Of a stretch of DNA of 64,000 bases, positions 1 to 10,427 are shown one piece after another. The stretch lies in contig NC_133391.1 of NCBI RefSeq assembly GCF_047511655.1, positions 133,580,906 to 133,644,905 of the forward strand, given 5' to 3'. Numbering within the stretch: the first letter of the stretch is position 1; the number at the start of each line of letters is the position of its first letter. Below the pieces are notes generated by a model. The model worked only from the letters and a program-made list of their open reading frames with translations, was not told where the DNA came from and searched no databases. Made by a program: the position numbers and the translations under genes. Origin of the DNA: Castor canadensis. Lineage: Eukaryota > Chordata > Mammalia > Rodentia > Castoridae.

Positions 1-44
1 ATTAATTATCTACGCCTGCATTTAAAAAAAAATTACCCCAACCC

Positions 45-480
45 TTAAGAGCTTCAAACAGCCTTTGTTATCTCACATAGTCTCTAGGGTCAAAAATCCA
101 GGGGTGGCTTAGGTGGATGATTCTGACTCATGAAATTGTCATTAATCTATCACCTCAGGCTGAAGTCTGCTGAAGACTTGACAGGAGCTGGAGAATCTGA
201 TTCCAAGCTTATTTACATGGTGCTTGACAGCCGTCAATCTCTTACCACTTGAGATTCTCACTACATGGCAGTTGGCTTCCCATAGAGTGAGGGATAAGAG
301 ATAGAAGCTACAATGCCTTTTATACCCTGATTTTGGAAGCGACATTCCATATCGCTTCTCACACATTCTGTCACACAGATGGATTCTGGTTAAATGTGAG
401 AGGGGACAATACAAGGAGGTGAGTACCAGGAAGAGACCATCTTGTGGGCTGGCTTTCAGAGTCAGCCCTCAGGTCCTCCA
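45..480 (-). mobile_element. Ancient LTR-like repeat, probably MaLR (copy 1)
   Basis: This segment aligns by eye with those at 1995-2485 and 23085-23470. All share, in order, a 'ttattatctca' block, an 'agaggctgga'-like block, a purine-rich stretch, 'cttttata...ctgatt/catct' and a 'gtgaatacc'-like end. The family resembles mammalian MaLR/ERVL-type LTRs read in antisense. Family assignment and strand are inference; the three-copy similarity is seen directly. Confidence 0.5.
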
Positions 481-744
481 TGAATCATGTCTCTTCCATG
501 TATAAAATACACTCATTCTATCCTGGTACTTTGAAAGTTTTCATCCCATTATAATGTTGGCTCAAAGTCTTGTCATTTACATCAGATCTTGGTGCACATG
601 AGGTCTCTCAGGTATACTTCCTTAAGTACAGTTCCTCTCAGTCTAAAAACCTGTGACCAAAAGAGCCAGCATGCACACACCCAGAAAAAATGATGGAAGA
701 GGAATGGTATAAACACCTGCATGAATTATTAATCCAAAGGGTAC

Positions 745-805
745 AGGGTTGGAGGAGTGGCTCAAGTGTAGTGTGTCTGTCTAGCAAGTACAAGACCCTG
801 TGAAT
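745..805 (+). mobile_element. tRNA-derived SINE, degraded
   Basis: The sequence 'gttggaggagtggctcaagtg' followed by 'ctagcaagtacaagaccctg' matches the 5' half of the window's tRNA-derived SINE. The A-tail and the 'ttcaaacccc' block are lost. The rest of 481-977 shows nothing I can name. Confidence 0.55.
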
Positions 806-977
806 CTTCTATAAATTTTGTCAGGTCATTTCCATTAGACAAAAGTCACACTCCAAAATTTTCAAGATGAAACCTTTTCCATCTTGGGATTCTGCTGAAG
901 GGAGATGCTCTTATGCTTCTTAGAAGCCTTATTTTTGAGAGGATCTGTGAGCCATGATCTTAAAACTTTAGAAGACT

Positions 978-1372
978 GCCATGGCTTAAATGGTGAGTGT
1001 CCCCCAAATGCCCATATGTTAAAGACCTGATTCTCAGTGTGGCACTATTGGGAGGTGGTAGAACTTTTAGGAAGTAGGGCCTGGTGGGAGGGCTTTAGGT
1101 CATTGGGGTCATATCCTCAATATGACTCCTGGGTGTCTCTCTGTCTTTTTCTTTGCTCTGGTTGAACATACAATCATTTGCTTACTGATGACACATAGGC
1201 TCACCAGTGCCATCACCATGCACTGTTAGGTGAGGGAGTCAAGGGGAAATTCTTGCTGAGTCTGCCCTTCATTATTTGGACTTTGAACCTTCAAAATTGT
1301 GATCTAACTATACCTTTTCTTTTTATGTTAGATGCTTTGGGGATTTTATTATAGTAATACAAATCTAATATA
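978..1372 (+). mobile_element. MaLR (MST/MLT1-type) LTR
   Basis: The order of motifs is typical of this family in sense orientation. It opens with 'atggcttaaatggtgagtgtccccc', continues with 'gggaggtggtagaacttttagga' and 'ggtcattggggtcat', and closes with 'ttattatagtaatacaaat'. It is a diverged, ancient non-autonomous ERVL-MaLR LTR. It lies between LTR-like copies of the opposite orientation, so it may be a separate insertion. Confidence 0.8.
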
Positions 1373-1639
1373 AAGGCCTACTGTATGACTCTCTGAGGCA
1401 CTACTTTTAACCTTTCTGAGGTCATACTAACGGATTTTATAGTCATTCCCTCAGCTTCATCTTTAGGCCATGTTTCCATGGCAATACCCTGGAATTGACC
1501 TTTGCAGTTAAACCATTTCTTAATTTTAGAATTGTTTGCTATTTGTACAATCTGGGAATTTTTACAACTAAGAAGTCCTGGCTCTTTCTTTATTTAGCTT
1601 ATCTGTCTCCTCTTGCATTTTATTATAAGGGACTGGAAG

Positions 1640-1965
1640 AAACCAGGTGGCACCTTCAACACTCTGGCTGAAAATTTCCTTAGTTAGATCACCCAGTTCA
1701 TTGCGAACATTTTCTGCTTTCCACATTACTGTAAACAACATGTAAGAATTCCCTGTCCTTCTGTTCTCAATAAGATTTATCTCACTTTCTTTTAAACCTC
1801 AACCAGCAGCCTGGCCAAAGTTCAAAATTCTACCAACAGTCTATTCAAGGCTACTTAGGCTTTCACTACCATGCTCTGTAAATTCTTTCCAGCTACCTCC
1901 ACTGCCTAGGTCCAAAGCCATGCCTACATTTTAGGTATTGATTATGGTAGTCCCACATTCACAGG
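1640..1965 (-). mobile_element. MaLR internal region (THE1/MST-int-like), antisense
   Basis: The stretch starting near 'caccttcaacactctggctg' and running to 'cctaggtccaaagccatgcc' resembles the antisense internal sequence of THE1/MST elements, which ends shortly before the 5' LTR. The next segment (1995-2485) is an LTR-like block in the matching order, which supports one antisense element. Identification is from memory of the family. Confidence 0.5.
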
Positions 1966-1994
1966 TATGAATATCTATAAATAGTTATATATTA

Positions 1995-2485
1995 TAATAT
2001 ACCAAATTATTCTGAAATTTGACAGCTTGAAGCAATATTTATTATCTCATACAATTTCTGAGAACCAGGAATCCAGGGACAACTTAATTAAGTTGTTTGG
2101 GCTCAGGCTATCTCATGAGGTCTCAGTAAAGCTGTCATCCAGGGCCACTGTCTTCTGAAGGCTTGAATGAGGCAGAAGGTTCCACTTCTCATCTCACTCA
2201 CATGGTTGTTGTCATGTGGACTTCCCCATAGGACTGCTCATTACTTTGGGGGGAATGAGGGAAGGGAGGGAGAGAAAGAGGGAGAGAGAGAGGAATAGAG
2301 AGAGAGAGAGAGCGAGAAGAGAGAAAGGCAGACTACAGTGTATTTTATAATGTAATCTCAGAAGTGACATACTGTCACTTCTACAAAATTGTATTAGTCA
2401 CACAGACTAACTCTGGAACAATGTAGGAGGGTGTGAATACCTGAAGTTGGAATTACTAGGAGTATTTTTGGAGGCTATCACAGAG
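1995..2485 (-). mobile_element. Ancient LTR-like repeat, probably MaLR (copy 2)
   Basis: Second copy of the family described at 45-480. It carries 'ttattatctcatacaatttctgag', 'cacatggttgttgtcatgtgg', 'cttccccatagga' and 'aatctcagaagtgacatactgtcac'. A purine-rich expansion sits inside it at 2255-2330. Confidence 0.55.
2255..2330. repeat. (GA)n-rich low-complexity tract
   Basis: Nearly pure purine run of GGGA and GA units, probably expanded from the GA-rich part of the surrounding LTR. The same region of the copy at 23085-23470 also has a shorter 'gagagagagaaagaga' run. Confidence 0.9.
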
Positions 2486-2989
2486 TATGAAAAGAAAATT
2501 CTTTCCCTTTTCCAATTGAAAAATAGATGCAATATAAGCAGAGAAGTAAAAATAATACCTGTATTATTAATAAAGGCTAAATTGGGGGAGGCTTAGATAT
2601 GTGGCTGTGACGAACTTCAACACTTGACCTCAGAGCTAGACTTACCCACCCAATTACAGAAAGAACACAATTTTTGCCTCCCCCCACACCAGCTTATCAC
2701 ATAGACAATAAAACAAACAGTACTATTTCTCTTAGCAGAAATCTAAGAGAGTGGGAACAAGCACGCTTGATCAGAGTAAGGAGTGGAAAAGAACTAACTA
2801 TAGTTCTCCACACAGACAGAATATGGAAGCATTTACCATGATTTCTCTGGGAAGTTGAGTTTGCAGTGACTCAGAGCACAATTATAGGTGTCACTTGTGC
2901 AATAAAATGTCTTAACAAAATCTGCCCCACCCCTCCATCAGATCAGAGAAGGGTTAGAAGGTCTAACAGGGTTAGAAGGTCTAGCCTTC

Positions 2990-3090
2990 TCTGCTGGGAC
3001 CCACCCCTGGAGGATTTTCATTCATTTACAAGTTCCCAGAAAATGCTGATGCAGCTGGTCTTAGAGACTACTCTAAGAACCACTGGTCTA
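2990..3090. mobile_element. hAT-Charlie MITE fragment (MER5/MER20-type)
   Basis: Contains 'gggacccacccctggaggattt' and ends with 'taagaaccactggt', the terminal sequence typical of MER5/MER20-type non-autonomous hAT elements. It is only a partial copy. Confidence 0.45.
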
Positions 3091-3109
3091 ACATTAGCCA
3101 AGTATCTAC

Positions 3110-3315
3110 ACTGTGTTGTTGCTTTATATGCAGCCTGTTTTTCATTTGCCATCTCTTTAATCTTCATAGCAATATAAGAGTCTCATTAACCTCTTTTCTA
3201 TATTAGACAGACAAGGATACCAAGGCCCAGAAGTGAGGCAAGTTTCCATCCTGCTATCCACACAAAGCCAATTTCCAAACCAGGTCTGACTCCAAAGCCT
3301 GTGCTCTCTCTTCTA
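3110..3315 (-). mobile_element. MIR SINE, antisense
   Basis: Shows the antisense MIR order: 'tttaatcttcatagcaatataag' (the 3' 'ggattaaatgag' side), then 'acaaggataccaaggcccag', then 'ccaggtctgactccaaagcctgtgctct'. It is an ancient tRNA-derived SINE, heavily diverged. Confidence 0.7.
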
Positions 3316-4143
3316 TACCAGCTGCCATCAGTTACTAAGGACTGAACATTGATGGGAAGCAGGGAATAGATTGAGACTAAACAATAATTTCCTAGTATTA
3401 TTTTCTACTAACCACTTCTCATCTTCTTGACCTGTGGTCTCCAGCACAATTTCCTTCATTTTCATGTCTCAAAGCTAATTGCATGCTACCTACAACATAT
3501 TCAATTTTATCTTACTTCCATACATGTCAGAAAAAGTTTACCTTTTGGGAGAAAGATTAGGACCTTCAATTTACAATGACCTAGCATTCTAAAAGTTCCA
3601 TGAAAGAAATTAGAAAATGTCTAGCATACCAAATATCTAGCTTTCACCCTCCATGCCCACTCTCCCGTTCTTACTGTCTGGGAGGTGGACCTCTATGGAC
3701 TACATCCCTTGCCCTCTGACTCCATTGGGTTCATTCTCCCCAATTGTGAGCACAGAATGAAAGATTTCCCTATTACCCTTCCTAAAGGGTCAACTCAGAA
3801 TGACTGTGTTCTTCCACAAAGGACATAGGTCCTCCCAGGGCAGCAACCGTGAATGAACTTTTCCTTCAGAATTCAGGAACTCTTTCCTCCTTTGTTCCTT
3901 CAGGTATAGGGGAAGTACTAGCCTCTAGTGTCCTGCACTTTCCCCATGGCTTCCTTCTCTCTATCTATGCTTTGTAAACAATCCGCTCATTGCTGCCTTC
4001 TCCAGTTATGCTCACTTGAGCATGTGTTTTTCTCCTGAGACCCTGAGTGAACACCAATCTAAGCACAGTTTATAGTTTTGCTTTCTTGAAACTAGCCCAA
4101 GTGACTTAGCTTTAGGCTCCTGTCTTCCTCCTAGAAATTGGTC
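3316..4143. other. No recognisable feature
   Basis: AT-balanced single-copy-looking sequence with no long open frame, no SINE or L1 signature I can name, and no RNA gene. It is probably decayed ancient repeats. Confidence 0.5.
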
Positions 4144-4690
4144 TGTTGTGGGAGTTTGCTAGCTGAGATAGGAGTCTCTGAGGCAGATTAGCAGGAAGCA
4201 ACATTTATTGTTCTGGCACTGACCCAGCTGACTCCTATCCAAAGGCTGAGACCTGAGAACAAAGGGGGTCTCACCTTATATACCCTTGCAAGCAGGTTAC
4301 AGAAGCAAAAAGCAAAGCTTAACTCACATATGGCTGCATGTGACTTCATTGGCTATTTCATTTCCCCAGCGCTATGTGACCTTCTTGTTTCAATTCTTTA
4401 AGTTTTCTCTCTCTGCTTTGCTCTCCCCTCCCCCTGTTTTGTCTTCAGAACACCAGCCTGTCTGTTTCCTTTCTGGCCTTTCCTTTCTTGCTACAGGTCA
4501 CTTCCTGGAATTCCTGCTGCTGTCCAGATGGTCAGACCTATACCAGCACTCTTGGTTAAAAGGTGCAAAACACCAGCTTCTAGCCTCCATATGTTCACTT
4601 TGTTGGTAGGCCAAATGGCAAGAGAACTTGGAAGGTGCTGCTGGCAAAATGCCTATCATCAAAATTACTGCTAAATTTTAGAACACCACA
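4144..4690 (-). mobile_element. Solo LTR of an endogenous retrovirus
   Basis: Read on the minus strand the element starts TGTGGTG near 4690 and ends CCCACAACA at 4144, the usual TG...CA form. Inside are a TATA-like 'gtatataagg' at about 4275-4283 and, roughly 70 bases downstream, an AATAAA at 4204-4209. That is the expected U3-R-U5 order on the minus strand. No internal retroviral genes flank it, so it is a solo LTR. I could not find a convincing target-site duplication, so the exact ends are uncertain. Retroviral class is not determined. Confidence 0.65.
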
Positions 4691-6607
4691 GTTTTCTCCT
4701 TTACAGTAGGCATTTATCTTAACAGGGGGTAAATTATCCCTGGAAGAAAGATAGAGATAAAATTGTCAGTCAAAGACAATTTTGTTAAATTAGTTTCAGA
4801 GGTTTTTCTATTTTGGCAGCTACCTGCAAGCCTGGTTTAAGAAAAGAGAAAGATAAAATCCATCTAGATTCTAGAACAATGGCTCCCAAGGTGTGTGAGG
4901 AAGATGGTTCTCACTGTCTTCTGGAAGGCATTTTGGAAATTGTAGAGAGTCTTTGATTTTGGGTCAAAGGCCAGGGATGCTTGTCTGCCTGTGGTGAAAG
5001 AGATGGTCCCACACAACAGAATAACCCTGCAGGAACTCTACCATTCCAAGAATACTTATGTTGCTGTAAAACCTGCTTATAATTATCCAGGCAAAGGACT
5101 TGTTTGTTTTACAGAAGAAAGATATTGAGAGTGGATAAGGATAGTGTATACATTTGTATATGTATGGTTTTCCTATTCAGCAAAATTTCCAGGAGTATAG
5201 CTGCCATATAAGTTGCTGCAAATACCACAAAAGTTGAGGACTATCATACATTGTTTTGTTTTAATTTTACCAAGTTGGTCATGATTTGGGAAAAAAGAGC
5301 ACAACTGTAAGCCTACATTTGTAGCCCAAGCATTGAAAGTGATTCTACAAAAAAGTGTCTGACAGACAACTTTATTATGCCTTAGACCTGTGGAGTTACA
5401 TTCTACTATACATGCTGAAATTTATAAAGAAAATTTCTCTATACTGTTTTTTTTAAGAAAAAAACCAATCAGCATGATACACTAATGAAAATATAAAAAG
5501 TAGGTACAAAGAACATACTTACAACTATCTCATTTTGGAATAAAGATGTATGGAAAGTACTTCTGTAGAAATGGGCACTCAGTCTGATAGATTTGAGACT
5601 CACAGACCTAGGATAAGGTGTTCAGTAGATCACCTTGGTGGATGTCTCTGAAGGAGAATCCTTCTTGGGGCGAAATCACCATGAAGGAAGTTATGTAGAG
5701 AGAAGTGGAAGGAAGGCCATGGTATATCAGGGGTCTTCTAGTGTGTTTAAGACCTCTGATACACAATGGTCCACATTCTTTATTAATACTATGTACTGTT
5801 GTTTAAATTACCAGCTTCTTTCAAGACCCTGTGGCATTCATCTCCCATTTTTATCTGGCATGTAACAGATGTTCAATGAATGTTAAAAAGACTCATTCAA
5901 CAAAAGTCATCTTTAATTAAAGATACTACCACCTAGTTCTCAAAACACCAATCAAATGAACAACCCTATTTGTGACTTCTTTATAAAGGGATCCCGATTC
6001 TATGATATTTATATTAAACGGTTTAACATTGGTGGGCATAATTTCCTATATAACCTTGAATTGTTATCTGTTGTGGCTATCTGGCCAAACTGAGGGCTTC
6101 AAGGTTTCAAATAAACCAGGAGCTGACTTACTTTTTTGTAGTTTTTATATTTCACTTACGTCTTTACAAGTTAGGAAATGTCTTATGCATTTTTTGGTGT
6201 CCTGTATGAACACAGGAAACAGACACTAGAAACAGAGCTTCTTTATTAAAAAGGAAAATTAAGTGAATGCCATATTCTGAATCCCACCTACTTCACCTTC
6301 TCACTCTTCCTCATGCTTTAGCCCCCTCTTTCCCTGACCTGTCAACTCTGGCCAAGAAGTCCTTCATCTTGTGTCCAATACTTGGTTGTGAGAGCTACAG
6401 CAAGGGTAATTAAATGATTTCTTACTTGCTTCTCCTGCTAAACTCTCCAAGCTTTTTCATTCTTTCTCTCATATCTGTCTCGCAATAGCTTGTGCTTAGT
6501 CAATCGTTCAACAAGTTCTGTTTGCCATGCTGAAAATGGCAATATTAACTCACCACTCACTGCTGCACTGAAGAGCCAAGACAGATAGATACACCTCATG
6601 CATTCCT
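4691..6607. other. No recognisable feature
   Basis: About 1.9 kb of AT-rich sequence. Short open frames of 60-80 codons occur here by chance. No exon, RNA gene or identifiable repeat is supported. Confidence 0.5.
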
Positions 6608-6795
6608 AGTTCATTTGCTATTGCTGCATTCAACATCACACCCTAGGAAAGTTATAAGAAACAAAAGGTTTATTTTGACTCATGGTTTCTGTCCAAAGTT
6701 CAGGGGCCATATCTGGGGATGACCTTTTTTCTTGGACAAGTCTCATGGTGGTGCAGGGCATCACATGGAGAGACAGGAAGTGTGAAAGACCTACC
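6608..6795 (-). mobile_element. MaLR LTR fragment, antisense
   Basis: Has 'tttgctattgctgcattcaac', 'aacaaaaggtttattttgactcatgg' and 'gtctcatggtggtgcagggc', the start of an MST/THE1-type LTR in antisense. It is truncated at its junction with the L1 fragment at about 6800. Confidence 0.65.
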
Positions 6796-6799
6796 CAAA

Positions 6800-7330
6800 C
6801 TAGCTTTTTATTATTATTGTTTTTGTTGTGCTGGGTGTGGGTACATTGTAGCACTTACAAAGTTTCTTACAATGTATTAAATATACTTGAATTCCCCCTC
6901 AACCAGTGCTCTACCCATCCCCTCTCTCCTGATTCCTGGAACAGTTTCCACAGGTATCGTTTTTGCATTTACATACGTGTGTACACATTGTTTGCCCCAT
7001 ATTCATCCTCCTTCCCCTACCCCCAGCAGAACCTGTTCAGCCCTCCTGTTCTCTGATTTTGTAGAACAAAAAACATAAAAGATAAAATGAGAAACACGAT
7101 GTTTCACTAGTTTGAGATAAAGATAGCTGCACAGGGAGTTTCCTTGTGCTGTCTTGTGTCGTTCCTATGCGTATGTGTATTGCAGCTGCAGTTGGTTTGC
7201 CTCTTCCAGTCCTCTTCACTCCTCCCTAGTCTGCTTCCCATGGTGGCCCCGGCCAATTTAAAATTTCTGTATTTATTTCTATAAGGTGAGCACATCAACT
7301 TCATTCAAGTTTTTGGTTTCCTTCCCTTGC
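6800..7330 (-). mobile_element. L1 3' end, older copy, antisense
   Basis: The C-rich 3' UTR pattern ('cctccttcccctacccccagcagaacctg...gttctctgattttgtag') is a diverged version of the same region in the younger L1s at 7958 and 50931. The preceding T-rich stretch would be the A-tail on the minus strand. Age is inferred from divergence. Confidence 0.75.
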
Positions 7331-7439
7331 CCTACCCCTCCTGTGCACAGCCTCCCCTTAATGTGACCAGTGTCCCATAGTATTGCTGAATTTGTTTTAG
7401 GTCTGCAGTCCACATATGAGGGACAGGACCTGTTTTTCT

Positions 7440-7700
7440 TGTCCTCTGTTTATTTTTTTTTTAATATTGTTTAAGATATTTATACAGGGAGTTTCATTAT
7501 GGTATTTCCAGTATATGTGTATTATATCCCAAACTGGCTTAGATTTCAACATGGATTTCAGAGGGGACAAACTATATTCAAACAGTTGCACACATGGTTC
7601 TCATTGAACACCATCTTACACAACTTCTATGCCTTTTACACCTTCTTCTCCAGCCCCATGTCTCCTCTGTCTCATTCACCAACTTCCCCCTCCGTGTAGT
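7440..7700 (-). mobile_element. L1 3' end, second older copy, antisense
   Basis: Begins with a T-tract at 7448-7457. It then has 'gtttaagatatttatacagggagtttcattatgg', the antisense equivalent of the L1 tail seen in sense at 27350-27425 and 29820-29905. It lies directly downstream of the 6800-7330 copy. Confidence 0.65.
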
Positions 7701-7764
7701 TAAGGCTGGGAGGTACAAGCAGTTCTATTCTTAGTCATGTATTTGATTGTTGAGTTTAGTATAG

Positions 7765-7922
7765 AGGTTGTCAAATTTTAACATGTTGGGTCTTACCTCC
7801 AGAGTTTCTAATTCAGCATGTTGGTGTGGAGCCCAGGGATTTGTATTTGCAACAATTCCCCAAATGATACTTGTCTGGAGACCATACTTGGAGAATCACT
7901 GGCTGAGCAGAACATGCTATAG
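7765..7922 (+). mobile_element. MER20-type hAT MITE
   Basis: The order 'ggttgtcaaattttaacatg', 'cctccagagtttctaattcag' and 'agcccagggatttgtat', ending 'gagaatcactgg', matches MER20-like non-autonomous hAT transposons. It lies just left of the young L1 insertion. Confidence 0.65.
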
Positions 7923-7941
7923 TCATTTGTTATGCTCATAC

Positions 7942-7957
7942 TACATACCCATCTTTA
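7942..7957 (+). repeat. Target-site duplication, left copy
   Basis: 16-base perfect match to 8590-8605. It marks the 3' (A-tail) end of the minus-strand L1. Confidence 0.9.
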
Positions 7958-8589
7958 TTTTTTTTTTTATTATTCATATGTGCATACAAGGCTTGGTTTA
8001 TTTCTCCCCCCTGCCCCCACCCCCTCCCTTACCACCCACTCCACCCCCTCCCACTCCCCCACCTCAATACCCAGCAGAAACTATTTTGCCCTTATCTCTA
8101 ATTTTGTTGTAGAGAGAGTATAAGCAATAATAGGAAGGAACAAGGGGTTTTGCTGGTTGAGATAAGGATAGCTATACAGGGCATTGACTCACATTGATTT
8201 CCTGTGCGTGGGTGTTACCTTCTAGGTTAATTCTTTTTGATCTAACCCTTTCTCTAGTTCCTGGTCCCCTTTTCCTATTGGCCTCAGTTGCTTTAAGGTA
8301 TCTGCTTTAGTTTCTCTGCATTAAGGGCAACAAATGCTAGCTAGTTTTTTAGGTGTCTTACCTATCCTCACCCCTCCCTTGTGTGCTCTCGCTTTTATCA
8401 TGTGCTCATAGTCCAATCCCCTTGTTGTGTTTGCCCTTGATCTAATGTCCACATATGAGGGAGAACATACGATTTTTGGTCTTTTGGGCCAGGCTAACCT
8501 CACTCAGAATGATGTTCTCCAATTCCATCCATTTACCAGCGAATGATAACATTTCGTTCTTCTTCATGGCTGCATAAAATTCCATTGTG
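7958..8589 (-). mobile_element. Young 5'-truncated L1, antisense
   Basis: On the minus strand this is the last ~50 codons of L1 ORF2 (ending ICGH-stop at 8442), a C-rich 3' UTR and an A-tail (T-tract at 7958-7968). It is flanked by a 16-base perfect direct repeat, tacatacccatcttta, at 7942-7957 and 8590-8605, the hallmark of target-primed reverse transcription. The sequence is almost identical to the 3' part of the L1 at 50931-52499; I see only a handful of mismatches, so both are recent. It is 5'-truncated and non-functional. Confidence 0.93.
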
Positions 8590-8605
8590 TACATACCCAT
8601 CTTTA
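8590..8605 (+). repeat. Target-site duplication, right copy
   Basis: Second copy of the 16-base repeat, at the truncated 5' end of the L1. The first two bases (ta) could also belong to the L1. Confidence 0.9.
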
Positions 8606-9699
8606 AAGAGATCTCCAATTGTGTTAAAAACATGAGTCTCCTGTCATAAAATAGCTGCAGGTATCAGGATGCAGATAGAGATACTCTATAGTACCAAGAG
8701 GTTCTGGAATGCATCCCAAACCTCTTAAAGCAAACCTGCTTCTGTCTTTAGGTTAGGCTGGGAAGAGAAAGGGCTACTTCCCATGGAGAAGCCACGTTGG
8801 GACCTGGCAAGAAACAGAACTCATCCTTACGCAGATCTAGATGTTCACAGCGATGCCCATTTCTTAACCCCACCTAAATGGGGACTTCACAATTCTAACA
8901 ACTTGGCTGAATCTGAAGATATTCCAGTGCTTTGCTTATTTTCTAAAACATTTGTTATTTGGTTCACATTTAGTAGTTATCATTTATTGCCCGACAGGAA
9001 CAAACTTTCTAAAAAAATGTAGAATTGAAATACAATGTTTCTTCAGCTATGATTTTTTTAGCATGCGTGCTTTTTCTTTTCTTTTCTTTAAGTGAACTTT
9101 TTTTAATCAGATAACTCCTTAATTCTGGCTATATTTGTAAGCAGCTATTTGTTTATTTTTTCCTGATGACCTTTTCCTTTTTAGATTTCAACTCCTGCAG
9201 GGAAAGGAAGTTTATAATAGAGTAATATTTTTGAAAAAACAACTAATGCTTCCTACATTACCTCTGCCCAGACAGTCAAGGCCAGACCAGATAATCCCAC
9301 AGAAGGATTTCTCCTGCAAAGCATAGCTGTGAACGAGCATAGAGAGACATCCAGTTGGAGTGGTGAGTCTTATGTAATCAGCGACAGAGCCAGCCAGGGA
9401 GGAAGAGCCAGATGGATTTCTAGGAGAGAGTACACCCAAAACAGAGTTCCCTTTCTTAAAATTGACAAAGACCTGAATGGGGACTTCAAATAGAAAAGAT
9501 GAGACTTTATTAAATTAAGAATGGTTTTCTACACTCCCAAATTTTGGACTGGGACCCATATCTACTAAACATGCAAGCTCAATAATGTTATATTGTCTAA
9601 TATTATGAGTTTCTCAAGTTGGGACTTTGGGGGGGTTATCAAAATCTAACTGACTATTCTTTGGGAGATAGTCAACCTATTTCCTTTTCTTTCTTGACA
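8606..9699. other. No recognisable feature
   Basis: Roughly 1.1 kb with no long open frame and no repeat I can name. Confidence 0.45.
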
Positions 9700-10413
9700 A
9701 AACATTCTGAGCATCCAAACTGTATATATGATGAACACTTGTGAACTCACCACTGTGAGTTAGATTCATTTGAAAATCTTTTGTGCTTTCCCTCTAATCT
9801 CATGTCCCTCTCCTAAAGTAAGTGTAGCCATGAATGTCTTACACTATGCATAAATGCAAGCCCCTATAAACAATAAATAGTATTACTTTGCTTATTTTAA
9901 GATTTATATAAATACCATATTACATACCCTTCTATAATTATGATTTTACTCCACATTGTGGTAAGTGATACTGAGGCACATGGCTCCAGTTCACTAGTTT
10001 ATAGAACTATATCACAACTTGACTAGCATTTTTTCCAATTGATTGCGATGTTGTTTTCAATATTTTGCTTTTATAAAGAAAAAATTCAATGGGTTCCTCT
10101 ATAAATTTCATCTTGCACACACATGCAAAACTTTATCTAGGATACACGCTACAAGTAATATTGCTGGACTGTAGATGTGCACACCTCCAACTTTGCTAAC
10201 TATTGTCAGGTTGCTTTCTAAAGTGGTTTTCTTCTGTTAGCAGAGTGTGAGAGTTCCCATTGCTCCACATTCTTATCAACTCTCGGTTTTTATACTGAAA
10301 TGGTATATTATTTGAAAATTAAATATATATGATTATTAGAGAAACTGAGCATCTTTTCCCATGTTTGCTGGTAAATATGACACCTTCTTCACAACCATTT
10401 TTCTTTTGGCCTT
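9700..10413 (-). mobile_element. Old L1 (L1M-type) ORF2/3' region, antisense, left part
   Basis: The antisense order 'atacacgctacaagtaatattgctgga', 'ttgctttctaaagtgg', 'ttcccattgctccacattctt' and 'gagcatcttttcccatgtttgctgg' is typical of mammalian L1 ORF2 C-terminal sequence. The element resumes at about 12225 after the SLC25A26 retrocopy. Confidence 0.75.
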
Positions 10414-10427
10414 AAAACTTACAGTTA

